Shown here: in pieces, positions 26,330 to 34,401 of the stretch
Numbering within the stretch: position 1 is the stretch's first letter
Layout of the letters: each line of letters opens with the position of its first letter
Origin: Flavobacterium sp. HSC-32F16
Lineage (GTDB): Bacteria > Bacteroidota > Bacteroidia > Flavobacteriales > Flavobacteriaceae
Direction of reading: 5' to 3'
Assembly: GCF_024171645.1 (NCBI RefSeq)
Contig: NZ_JALKAC010000001.1
Span: 1,302,001-1,366,000 of the forward strand
Length of the DNA: 64,000 bases
Program-made: the position numbers and the translations under genes
Notes under the pieces: model-generated
Seen by the model: the letters and a program-made list of their open reading frames with translations, nothing else
What the model was told of the DNA's origin: nothing
The model's database searches: none

Positions 26330-27790
26330 ATGGGTACAGAAATAAAACTCAAAGGTGACAAGGTCATCGAACAGATTCCTTCTATAAAAGACAAAGCGTT
26401 ACGCATTAATTTAAATGAGAATATTTACGGAACATTTGCTGAAATTGGCGCTGGACAAGAGACAGTTAGGCATTTTTTCAGATCCGGAGGTTCTTCAGGT
26501 ACGATTGCAAAAGCGATGTCGGCTTATGACAAAGATTTTAGTGATGCTGTTTACGGGATTGAAAGTGACGGAAGATATGTTACTGAAAACCGACTAAAAA
26601 AAATGCTTACGTTTGAAGGAGAATTGATCGAAGAACGTCTAAGCAGAGAAAAACACCCTAATAAACTTTTTTTCAGCTACGCTAATACAGTAGCAACAAT
26701 AGATTTTGCCAAACAATTTAAAGGACACGGCTGGGTTGGAATCCGATACCAAATTGAACCAGACGAGGCTTATAACGAAATTATTCTTCACATTCGTTTT
26801 AAAGAAACCGATGCCAGATTACAACAAGAAACACTAGGAATTTTAGGTGTAAACTTAATTTATGGTGCTTTTTATAAATATAATGACCCAAAACGTTTAC
26901 TGCGTTATTTATACGATCACTTAGACAAAGATCAGTTAGAGATCGACACAATTAACTTTTCCGGGCCTCGATTTGCTGATGTAGACAATCGTTTGATGAG
27001 TTTACAATTGGTTAAAAACGGAATGACAGATGCCGTAATGTTTAATCCTGAAGGAAAAAACATTTTACCGGCTGCCATTTTATACAAAAAGAATCTTTTG
27101 GCTTTAAGAGGAAGTTTCCGTCCGGTTACAAAAGTAAATATGGACATGTACGAGAAATCGTTGAAAATGTTCCTTGAAGAAAATAAAGTTGAAAAAGACA
27201 ATACTTTAGTTGTTTTTGAAATTACGCTTTCAAATTTACGTTCTGATGGTGAAATTGATGAACGCGACTTTATGGATAGAGCAGAACTACTTTGTTCGCT
27301 TGGTCAAACAGTTATGATCTCGAATTTTCAGGAATACTATAAAGTGGTTGAATATTTTGCCAATTATACTAAAGCCCGTATGGGATTGGCAATGGGGGTA
27401 AATAACCTTGTTGATATTTTTGACGAGAAATATTACCGTCACTTAAGTGGTGGAATTCTGGAAGCTTTTGGAAAATTATTCTATCGCGACATGAAGGTTT
27501 TCCTTTATCCAATGCTGGATGATAATGGTGTATTGATGAACTCAACTAACTTAAAGGTTCACCCAAGAATGAAAGAACTTTACAAATTCTTTAAATTTAA
27601 CGGAAAAGTAGTTGACGTTACAGATTATGATCCAAATAATCTCGAGGTTTTCTCTCGCGAGGTTTTAAAAATGATCAATCAAGGAAAAAAAGGCTGGGAA
27701 CATATGCTGCCGCCTGGAATTCCGGAAATTATAAAAGAACACCATCTTTTTGGGTATCATCCGCAAAAAGAACTGGAAGAAAATGCTTAA
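26330..27790 (+). CDS. conserved hypothetical protein
   Basis: The 486-residue protein has no signal peptide and no membrane helix. Notable blocks are LNENIYGTFAEIGAGQETVRHFFRSGGSSGTIAKAMSAYDKDFSDAVYG near the N-terminus, INFSGPRFADVDNRLMSLQLV in the middle and KKGWEHMLPPGIPEIIKEHHLFG at the end. I recall such proteins in many Bacteroidota, with inconsistent database names, and I do not assign a function. It is a single-gene unit with its own terminator. Confidence 0.75.
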   Translation: MGTEIKLKGDKVIEQIPSIKDKALRINLNENIYGTFAEIGAGQETVRHFFRSGGSSGTIAKAMSAYDKDFSDAVYGIESDGRYVTENRLKKMLTFEGELIEERLSREKHPNKLFFSYANTVATIDFAKQFKGHGWVGIRYQIEPDEAYNEIILHIRFKETDARLQQETLGILGVNLIYGAFYKYNDPKRLLRYLYDHLDKDQLEIDTINFSGPRFADVDNRLMSLQLVKNGMTDAVMFNPEGKNILPAAILYKKNLLALRGSFRPVTKVNMDMYEKSLKMFLEENKVEKDNTLVVFEITLSNLRSDGEIDERDFMDRAELLCSLGQTVMISNFQEYYKVVEYFANYTKARMGLAMGVNNLVDIFDEKYYRHLSGGILEAFGKLFYRDMKVFLYPMLDDNGVLMNSTNLKVHPRMKELYKFFKFNGKVVDVTDYDPNNLEVFSREVLKMINQGKKGWEHMLPPGIPEIIKEHHLFGYHPQKELEENA

Positions 27791-27825
27791 AAAAAAAAGT
27801 CCCATTATTGGGACTTTTTTTTTGT
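27790..27825 (+). terminator. rho-independent terminator
   Basis: AGTCCCA (27798-27804) and TGGGACT (27809-27815) pair around TTAT, followed by a long T-run. Confidence 0.85.
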
Positions 27826-27835
27826 TTTAGGTTTT

Positions 27836-28018
27836 CTTTGTTTTAAGTTTCAGGTTGTTTGCGGGTATTTTTAAAGCAAAGTTCGTTAGTTTTTTTATAT
27901 AGATTGGATTTATAATGCCCAAAATCCGCAAAGCTTTGTGTCGATTAAGCTTTGTGAAATTTACTTTAAAAAAGATTCATCTTAAATAAAGAAATTTGAA
28001 ACCTGAAACAAAACAAAC
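27836..28018. repeat. inverted repeat with internal AAGCTTTGTG direct repeats
   Basis: Arms TTTGTTTTAAGTTTCAGGTT and AACCTGAAACAAAACAAA are imperfect inverted copies. Inside are two direct copies of AAGCTTTGTG. No gene is present. Confidence 0.5.
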
Positions 28019-28032
28019 TTGAAACAAAAGAA

Positions 28033-28485
28033 CTATTTTAAGATCTGCGCTGCGTGTTCTTTTGTTTTTACTTTTTCAATTACTTCTTCGATGATTCCTT
28101 TTTCGTCGATTACAAAAGTTGTTCTATGGATTCCATCATATTCTTTTCCCATGAATTTCTTAGGTCCCCAAACACCAAATGCGCTAATTACTGATTTATC
28201 TTCGTCAGCTAATAAAGGAAAAGGAAATTCATATTTATCTTTAAATTTCAACTGTGCTTTTTGACTGTCGGCGCTTACTCCTAAAAGTTCGTAATTATTA
28301 GCTTTAAATCTTTCAAAATTATCTCTTAAATCACAAGCTTCAGCTGTGCAGCCTGGGGTGCTTGCTTTTGGATAAAAGAAAACTACTAATTTTTTTCCAG
28401 CATAGTCTGCCAGTTTATGTGATTTTCCGTCTTGGTCTATTCCTGAAAAGTTTGGCGCTTTATCACCGGCTTTTAATGTCGTCAT
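28033..28485 (-). CDS. bcp: thioredoxin-dependent thiol peroxidase Bcp
   Basis: The 150-residue protein is a normal-length peroxiredoxin Q/Bcp. It has FSGIDQDGKSHKLADYAGKK, then FFYPKASTPGCTAEACDLRDNF with peroxidatic C46 and C51. C51 is the expected resolving cysteine of the atypical 2-Cys form. It reduces hydrogen peroxide and organic hydroperoxides in the cytoplasm, using thioredoxin. Divergent from nth. Confidence 0.95.
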   Translation of the reverse strand: MTTLKAGDKAPNFSGIDQDGKSHKLADYAGKKLVVFFYPKASTPGCTAEACDLRDNFERFKANNYELLGVSADSQKAQLKFKDKYEFPFPLLADEDKSVISAFGVWGPKKFMGKEYDGIHRTTFVIDEKGIIEEVIEKVKTKEHAAQILK

Positions 28486-28583
28486 ATCTGTAATTTTAGA
28501 TTTAAGATTGTTGAGTTTAGATTTAACAGCAAAGATAACTTATAACTGATAATTCATTATTTTTACATTCTAAAATTACGGAA

Positions 28584-29240
28584 ATGAATAAAGAAGCCCG
28601 CGTACAATTTGTTATAAATACGTTAAAAGAACTCTACCCTACTATACCTGTCCCGCTTGATCATAAAGACCCTTATACTTTATTAATTGCCGTTTTACTT
28701 TCTGCACAATGTACAGATGTGCGCGTGAATCAGATTACGCCTTTGTTGTTTGCAAAAGCAGATAATCCGTATGATATGGTGAAAATGTCTATTGAGGAAA
28801 TTAAGGAAATTATTCGTCCGTGTGGTTTGTCACCAATGAAATCTAAGGGAATTCATGGTTTATCTGAAATTTTGATTGCCAAACATAATGGCGAAGTTCC
28901 TCAAAGTTTTGAAGCGCTGGAAGAATTACCTGCTGTTGGACACAAAACGGCAAGTGTAGTTATGTCTCAGGCTTTTGGCGTTCCGGCTTTTCCTGTTGAT
29001 ACTCACATTCATAGATTGATGTACAGATGGAATCTTTCAAATGGAAAAAATGTAGCGCAGATTGAAAAAGACGCTAAAAGATTGTTTCCAAGAGATTTAT
29101 GGAACGATTTGCATTTACAGATTATTTGGTACGGACGTGAATATTCGCCTGCCCGAGGATGGAGTCTTGAAAAAGATATTATTACCAGAACGGTTGGAAA
29201 AAAATCGATTATAGAAGAAGCTGCTAAAAAGAAGATTTAG
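28584..29240 (+). CDS. nth: endonuclease III, iron-sulfur cluster absent
   Basis: The 218-residue protein has the helix-hairpin-helix ELPAVGHKTASVV with catalytic K121 and the following D139 in FPVDTHIHRL, the signature of Nth. It removes oxidised pyrimidines and cleaves abasic sites. The C-terminal C-X6-C-X2-C-X5-C loop that holds a [4Fe-4S] cluster in E. coli is missing: that region reads IIWYGREYSPARGWSLEKD, and only three Cys occur anywhere. A terminator overlaps its stop codon. Confidence 0.93.
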   Translation: MNKEARVQFVINTLKELYPTIPVPLDHKDPYTLLIAVLLSAQCTDVRVNQITPLLFAKADNPYDMVKMSIEEIKEIIRPCGLSPMKSKGIHGLSEILIAKHNGEVPQSFEALEELPAVGHKTASVVMSQAFGVPAFPVDTHIHRLMYRWNLSNGKNVAQIEKDAKRLFPRDLWNDLHLQIIWYGREYSPARGWSLEKDIITRTVGKKSIIEEAAKKKI

Positions 29241-29255
29241 CAGCTTCAGTTTTTA
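29217..29255 (+). terminator. terminator embedded in the 3' end of nth
   Basis: A perfect 12-bp stem (29217-29228 with 29236-29247) includes the last codons and stop of nth and is followed by AGTTTTTATTT. Confidence 0.75.
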
Positions 29256-29256
29256 T

Positions 29257-30321
29257 TTACATACTGCTTTTTAGAGCATTGTATTCGTTTGTCATATCAA
29301 GTGATCGATATACTCCTAAAAGCGTTTTTGTTGCTTCTTCATTTTTAGGTTCAATTGTCAGAGCTTTTTTAAGATAAGGAATAGCACTTTTTACAATTTC
29401 GTCCTTTTGTGCATTCAGCTTATCATACTCTTTCATTTCTTTTGGAGTATTGCCAAGCTGATTCATTTGATCTAGAACTCCTTTTTTTAGTTGCAGCTTA
29501 ACATAAGCGAGGTTAATACAGCAGTCTAAGCAGTTTGGGTTTAATTGTAAATCGTTTTCATAATATTTTGCCGCATTGTCATAATCATTTCTTTCTAAAT
29601 AACAATAACCTAAAGAAATAAGAATTTCTTCTTTTCTTGAAGGCGGCGAATAGTTTCTTGGTTTTTCATAAAGTCCTGCCTGAATATTAGATTCTCTGGC
29701 ACTCATTGAAATAAAGGCTTCCTCGGCTTTTGTTTTTTTATTAATAGCAAAGAAAATAGTTCCTTTTCCGGAGTAATTCATTTTTCTTAGTTCTTCATAA
29801 TACTTAATTGCCGAAACATAATCTTTTGCGTTTAAAGAAGAACCGGCGGCATTAAACAAGTTAAGAGTATCTTTTCTATCGATCTGGTAAACTTCATAAC
29901 TTTTAGCAGCACTTTCTTTAAACTTTCCTGCTTTATAATCATTAAATGCACCGTCTACTAATGTAGACTTCATGCTTTTTAACGCTAAGTTTGCTTTGAA
30001 AGCGTATTTGTAATTGCGGGAATCATTTTCATACAAAAGAATATCCTGATAGGCGCTGGATGCCTGAGCAAAATTATTTATGGCATCTATATTTTTAACC
30101 GCTAAATCTTTGCATACATTTCCTTTTAAATAAAAGAAATCCGATTTATCTGTATCTGATGCATTTACTATTAAATATTCGGCTTTTTTCAAAATTGCTA
30201 ATGCATCTTCGGTTTTTCCTTTATCATATAAGGACTGTGCTTCTTTTATCTGATCTTTTTGAGCAAATGCCATTGCATTAATAAACAGCAGTATTACTGC
30301 TATCTTTAAATTCTTTTTCAT
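29257..30321 (-). CDS. tetratricopeptide-repeat protein, exported
   Basis: The 354-residue protein has the signal peptide MKKNLKIAVILLFINAMAFA and several TPR units, such as EAQSLYDKGKTEDALAILKKAEYLI and SLGYCYLERNDYDNAAKYYENDLQLNPN. The last repeat is IPYLKKALTIEPKNEEATKTLLGVYRSL. TPR proteins act as periplasmic scaffolds. No partner is identified. It converges on nth. Confidence 0.85.
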   Translation of the reverse strand: MKKNLKIAVILLFINAMAFAQKDQIKEAQSLYDKGKTEDALAILKKAEYLIVNASDTDKSDFFYLKGNVCKDLAVKNIDAINNFAQASSAYQDILLYENDSRNYKYAFKANLALKSMKSTLVDGAFNDYKAGKFKESAAKSYEVYQIDRKDTLNLFNAAGSSLNAKDYVSAIKYYEELRKMNYSGKGTIFFAINKKTKAEEAFISMSARESNIQAGLYEKPRNYSPPSRKEEILISLGYCYLERNDYDNAAKYYENDLQLNPNCLDCCINLAYVKLQLKKGVLDQMNQLGNTPKEMKEYDKLNAQKDEIVKSAIPYLKKALTIEPKNEEATKTLLGVYRSLDMTNEYNALKSSM

Positions 30322-30787
30322 ATTTCAGTTAGGTTTTGTTTGTAATTAGATTTTAGGTTCAAATAATCTTAAATCACATTAAGATTCGCAACAAACAAAA
30401 TGAAATAGTTCAGAGTAGTTTTTCTTCATAAATTTCTGGTTATTGATTAAACATTATTCTAGTATATTAGTTTTGGTATATTTCTAAATTTAAGCACTTT
30501 ACTAAGAAAATATTCTTAAAAAACTCAATTACTTGAAATAAATATTAGTTTTTAACTAAACTAAAACTTAAAATCGAATAAATAAACAAAACTTTATGAA
30601 AATATTAAATTTTAACACATTATTAAAAAAATTAAATAAAAATCTTATAATTATCTGTAATAAGATGTAGAAAATGGGCATAAAAAAAACTCACTACCCG
30701 TATTTTCATACAAATAGTGAGCTTTTAACCAAAACGACCATTTGGTTTTTCTTTCGAAATAAACATCCGACTAAAGCAGCGGGCTGT
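30322..30787. other. AT-rich intergenic region
   Basis: This 466-base stretch has no ORF of note. It is very A/T-rich and holds the hairpin at 30682-30722 and a second small hairpin at about 30727-30747 (AACCAAA...TTTGGTT). I see no promoter matching the consensus for the TPR gene. Confidence 0.5.
30682..30722 (-). terminator. terminator downstream of the sigma-factor unit
   Basis: CTCACTA (30690-30696) pairs with TAGTGAG (30715-30721) around 18 bases. Read leftwards, it continues into T8. Confidence 0.6.
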
Positions 30788-30931
30788 TTAATTAGCTATG
30801 ATTTCAAAACTTTTATCTTCAACTTTCACAACTTTTAAAGCTTGTGAATAACTTAATAAAAAAGAAACGACTTCTTTTTTAGGTTTTAAATCTTTAGAAG
30901 CTAATGCTTTTTTTGAGTAAATTTTCGCCAT
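30788..30931 (-). CDS. 47-residue small protein next to the sigma factor
   Basis: On the minus strand from ATG at 30931 the frame reads MAKIYSKKALASKDLKP, then KKEVVSFLLSYSQALKVVKVEDKSFEIIAN and TAA. It is Lys-rich and probably a small basic cytoplasmic protein. It lies 50 bases downstream of the sigma-factor stop and is followed by a terminator, so it may be the second gene of that transcript. I recall similar short ORFs next to this sigma factor in flavobacteria. Confidence 0.65.
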   Translation of the reverse strand: MAKIYSKKALASKDLKPKKEVVSFLLSYSQALKVVKVEDKSFEIIAN

Positions 30932-30981
30932 ACTATGTTAGTGTTTTATAATAGTATAACGAACTAATATTCAAAATAGTA

Positions 30982-31566
30982 TTAGTTGGTCAAAATAATT
31001 TGATGTTTGTCGATAATTTTTCTCAAATTCATCAAGGCATATCGCATTCTGCCTAATGCTGTGTTTATGCTGACATCTGTTAATTCTGAAATTTCTTTAA
31101 AACTCATATCTTGATACATTCTCATTACCAAAACTTCTTTTTGATCTTCTGGAAGTTCTTCAATAAGCTTTTTTAGATCAACCTCAACTTGATCTACAAT
31201 CATTTGGCTTTCGATGTTTAATGAATCGTCAGACATGATTGAGAAGATTGAAAATTCTTCGGTTTCTCTATACATTGGCATTTTTTTGGTTTTACGAAAG
31301 TGATCCACAATTAAATTGTGTGAAATTCGCATTACCCAAGGAAGAAATTTACCTTCCTCGTTATAGGAATTACTTTTTAAAGTTTTTATTACTTTAATAA
31401 AAGTATCTTGAAAAATATCATTTGAAATATCTCTATCAGCAATCTTAGAATATATAAAACCATATATCTTAGATTCGTGCCTTTTTATTAATGTAGCAAG
31501 AGCAGCTTCACTGCCTTCAACATAATTTTTTACTAATAGAGCGTCTGGAATATGCAGATCAGCCAT
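30982..31566 (-). CDS. ECF-type sigma-70 factor
   Basis: The 194-residue protein has region 2 (YGFIYSKIADRDISNDIFQDTFIKVIKTLK then WVMRISHNLIVDHFRKTKK) and region 4 (IEELPEDQKEVLVMRMYQDMSFKEISELTDVSINTALGRMRYALMNLRKII). No anti-sigma gene is adjacent, unlike many ECF factors. It is followed by the 47-residue ORF. A good -33/-7 promoter stands 100 bases upstream. Regulon unknown. Confidence 0.93.
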   Translation of the reverse strand: MADLHIPDALLVKNYVEGSEAALATLIKRHESKIYGFIYSKIADRDISNDIFQDTFIKVIKTLKSNSYNEEGKFLPWVMRISHNLIVDHFRKTKKMPMYRETEEFSIFSIMSDDSLNIESQMIVDQVEVDLKKLIEELPEDQKEVLVMRMYQDMSFKEISELTDVSINTALGRMRYALMNLRKIIDKHQIILTN

Positions 31567-31666
31567 AATACTACTTTTTTAGTTTTAATAATTTGGAGTA
31601 ATTTATCTAAAAAGTAATTTTATATAATAGGCGGATCTTTTTTTGGAGTTATGTTAATATTGTGAT

Positions 31667-31699
31667 CAAATTTAACAAATATTTCTTTTAAAAAGCAAA
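31667..31699 (-). promoter_or_regulatory. Bacteroidota promoter of the sigma-factor gene
   Basis: On the minus strand, TTTG at 31696-31699 and TAAATTTG at 31667-31674 are separated by 21 bases, a good consensus match. The leader would be about 95 nt. Confidence 0.6.
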
Positions 31700-31804
31700 C
31701 AAAAACAATAATAATTAACAATTAATCGTTAAGTTTTTTACAGCAAAGTTTCATTTTACTAAAAATCGTTAAAAAAAGAGCTTTTTTAACAGTTCTTTTT
31801 ATGG

Positions 31805-31862
31805 TTAAAAAACAGATATAAATAACTTACAACTAACCACTTAAGCTATTTACATCTGTTTT
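31805..31862 (-). terminator. terminator of the glucan-utilisation operon
   Basis: AAACAGATATAAATA (about 31810-31824) pairs with TATTTACATCTGTTT (31847-31861) with one mismatch. Read leftwards it ends in a T-rich run. Confidence 0.65.
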
Positions 31863-31890
31863 AATACTTAAATTTTAAACTCTTAAATTT

Positions 31891-32649
31891 TTATTGATAA
31901 ACACGCACATAATCAACGTAATATTTTTGTGGTAAAACAGAATCATCTACTTCTGGTCCTCCAAAATTACCTCCAATGGCTAAATTTACAATAATGTAAA
32001 ATGGTTTATCAAAAGGCCATGTATCTTCATTTTTAACTTCAGGATTGAATGTGTAAACTAAGATTGTATCAACAAAAAAATCAATTTTGTCTTTATTCCA
32101 TTCAATTGCATACACATGATATCCATCTTCAATAGTTGGAAATTCAGTTCGCTTTGTATTAATTGTGTTTCCATGACTGTCTTGCGTATGAAGGGTTGTG
32201 TAGACCATATGAGGATCTCTTCCTATATATTCCAGAATGTCAATCTCGCCTGTTTTTGGCCATTTTACCTCATCAATATTAGCTCCAAGCATCCAGAAAG
32301 CCGGCCATAAACCATGCCCTATTGGCAGTTTTGCTCTGGCTTCGATTCGGCCGTATTTGAACTCTTTTTTGCCTTTGGTTGTAATTTTAGTCGAAGTATA
32401 TTTACTTCCTTCTTTTCTGGCTTCAATTATTAAATTTCCGTCCTTTATTTCGTGATTTGTTTTGGTATAAATCTGTCTTTCATTATTTCCGTAACCGCAT
32501 AAGTTTGGACAACCGTCTCCGAGTTCAAAATTCCAGTCTTTTTCATTTATATTTTTCTTGTTGAAATTTTCTTCCCAGACTAATTTCCTTTTTACATCCT
32601 GTGCATATGAAAAACTGCAGATTAACAGCAGTATAATTATTTTTTTCAT
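31891..32649 (-). CDS. GH16 beta-glucanase (laminarinase type)
   Basis: The 252-residue protein has the signal peptide MKKIIILLLICSFSYAQ and a single GH16 domain. The catalytic motif EIDILE is at residues 135-140 (nucleophile E135, assisting D137, acid/base E140). The surrounding KYGRIEARAKLPIGHGLWPAFWMLG and WPFDKPFYIIVNLAIGGNFGG are typical of laminarinases. It cleaves beta-1,3 or mixed beta-1,3/1,4 glucan outside the cytoplasm. It is the last gene of the susC-susD unit, 70 bases behind the previous gene. Confidence 0.92.
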   Translation of the reverse strand: MKKIIILLLICSFSYAQDVKRKLVWEENFNKKNINEKDWNFELGDGCPNLCGYGNNERQIYTKTNHEIKDGNLIIEARKEGSKYTSTKITTKGKKEFKYGRIEARAKLPIGHGLWPAFWMLGANIDEVKWPKTGEIDILEYIGRDPHMVYTTLHTQDSHGNTINTKRTEFPTIEDGYHVYAIEWNKDKIDFFVDTILVYTFNPEVKNEDTWPFDKPFYIIVNLAIGGNFGGPEVDDSVLPQKYYVDYVRVYQ

Positions 32650-32719
32650 AGTTTGATTTTAAAAGCAAGAAGGCCAGCCGAAACTGACCTTCTCAAAATT
32701 ACTAATTAATTAACTCTAT

Positions 32720-34390
32720 TTATTGATATACTTTTACGTAGTCAATCTCTAATGAAGATTGTGAAAAAGCACCATCAATAACTCCTCCCATATTACCTCC
32801 CATAGCCACATTAAATATCAAGAAAAAATCGCTGTTAAAAGGCAATGATGCATTGTTTGGAACCGAATGTATGATAGTATCATCAACATAAATTGTGATA
32901 GATTCTGGACTCCAAATTGTTTTATAAATATGAAATTCTGTAGATACGTTTGGAATTGTTTTAGATGCTGTATCTGCATTTCCTCCAAAACGTGCCGGAT
33001 AATGTAATGTTCCGTGAATTAAGTTTTGCTGGTTTCCAACATGTTCCATAATATCAATTTCTCCGCAGGCAGGCCAAGATTTAGTCGCATAATTTTGTCC
33101 AAGCATCCAGATTGCCGGCCATGTTCCGCCGCCGCTAGGCAGTTTGGCACGAACTTCAACTTTACCGTATGTAAAGAAATATTTCCCATCTGATTTAAGT
33201 CTTGCCGAAGAATAATCTGCTCCTCCTGAAGCTTCTTTTTTCGCTGTAATAATCAAGCTTCCTCCCTGCACTTTTATATTAGAAGATGAATTGGTATAGT
33301 TTTGTTTTTCATTATTTCCCCATCCATTGTCTCCTCTTCCTAAATCGTAAACCCATTTTGCTGGGTCTGGTGCACCATCTGTATTAAAATTGTCTTCCCA
33401 AACTAAATTTGTATAATCTGTAGTTGGGTTTGGATTTTGATTTGGAGGCGTAGTTGTAAAGGTATGATACCAAGCCAAGGCCGGATTTCCTCCCATTACT
33501 GCCCTAACTACCATACGATTAGCTGTAAGTGATAAAATCTCATAAGAATTTTGACCAATATAGTAGCCCATAAATCCATTGTCAGAGAAGTTCATTGTTG
33601 TTCCTCTTGTCTGCTCTGCATGTTTAGGATTACCCATTACTACTGATTCAGATGGGCTTAATGAAACTATTTTTGCAGCCCCTGGGTTATAGCTTAAACA
33701 CATATCTTCGGACAAACCTGATGCACCTCCAACGCTTCCAAAATCTTTGTTGAAGAATGTTGCACCGCCATTATCTAATTGAAATTTAAGCTGGTCGCCA
33801 TCAACTGAGAAAGTTAATACGTTATCATATAAACAACTGCTGTTTGGTGAAGCTGCTTTTTCAAATGCTCCTGCGCTATAGTAATTTGGGAAGAAGTTTT
33901 TCTCGGCATCTCCATCATTTTGACCTACACCAAGATGTCCTGGTTCTCCAGCAGCCCAATACCATTTTTTAGAAGAACCGCCTGTAAGCAATTGAACCGC
34001 CTGATCGTCGCTGAAATCACTTTGCACCTCAACATCAATTGTGGTGTTTGCTGCCACACCTCCGCTTCCTGTAGCTACTACAGTTACGGTATAAGTATTA
34101 ACTCCCGTTTTGGTAAATCTTTTAGATATTTTTCCGCTTGGTGCGTTATCAAAAGTACCGTCTGGATATACATATTTATATGAAATAGCGTTATCTGCAG
34201 CTGCTGTAAATTTAACTATCCCGGATCCGTCTCCATACGGAGCGTCTGATGTTTTACCAACAATTTCGGCTGTTACCTTTAAATTAGATGGTGTATTTAT
34301 TGACCCGAATGTAAAATCGTCTTTCTGACAACCCGTCATCAAGAGAATCGTAAATAGGGATACTATCTTTATAATTAATTTCTTGCTCAT
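32720..34390 (-). CDS. GH16 glucanase lipoprotein with PKD domain
   Basis: The 556-residue lipoprotein (lipobox MTGC, C21) has a PKD-like domain (about 35-122), a middle domain of about 185 residues (LLTGGSSKKWYWAAGEPGHLG and on) and a C-terminal GH16 domain with EIDIME (E444, D446, E449). The middle domain is likely glycan-binding. It should cut laminarin-like glucan at the cell surface. It overlaps the operon context: 12 bases after the PKD lipoprotein gene. Two GH16 enzymes in one locus suggest division between surface cutting and final trimming. Confidence 0.9.
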   Translation of the reverse strand: MSKKLIIKIVSLFTILLMTGCQKDDFTFGSINTPSNLKVTAEIVGKTSDAPYGDGSGIVKFTAAADNAISYKYVYPDGTFDNAPSGKISKRFTKTGVNTYTVTVVATGSGGVAANTTIDVEVQSDFSDDQAVQLLTGGSSKKWYWAAGEPGHLGVGQNDGDAEKNFFPNYYSAGAFEKAASPNSSCLYDNVLTFSVDGDQLKFQLDNGGATFFNKDFGSVGGASGLSEDMCLSYNPGAAKIVSLSPSESVVMGNPKHAEQTRGTTMNFSDNGFMGYYIGQNSYEILSLTANRMVVRAVMGGNPALAWYHTFTTTPPNQNPNPTTDYTNLVWEDNFNTDGAPDPAKWVYDLGRGDNGWGNNEKQNYTNSSSNIKVQGGSLIITAKKEASGGADYSSARLKSDGKYFFTYGKVEVRAKLPSGGGTWPAIWMLGQNYATKSWPACGEIDIMEHVGNQQNLIHGTLHYPARFGGNADTASKTIPNVSTEFHIYKTIWSPESITIYVDDTIIHSVPNNASLPFNSDFFLIFNVAMGGNMGGVIDGAFSQSSLEIDYVKVYQ

Positions 34391-34401
34391 GATTTCTTGT
34401 T

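Larger units (their letters stand above)
31567..31890. other. intergenic region with promoter and terminator
   Basis: This 324-base gap separates the sigma-factor gene from the last gene of the glucan locus. It holds the promoter for the sigma factor and the locus terminator. No ORF is seen. Confidence 0.6.
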
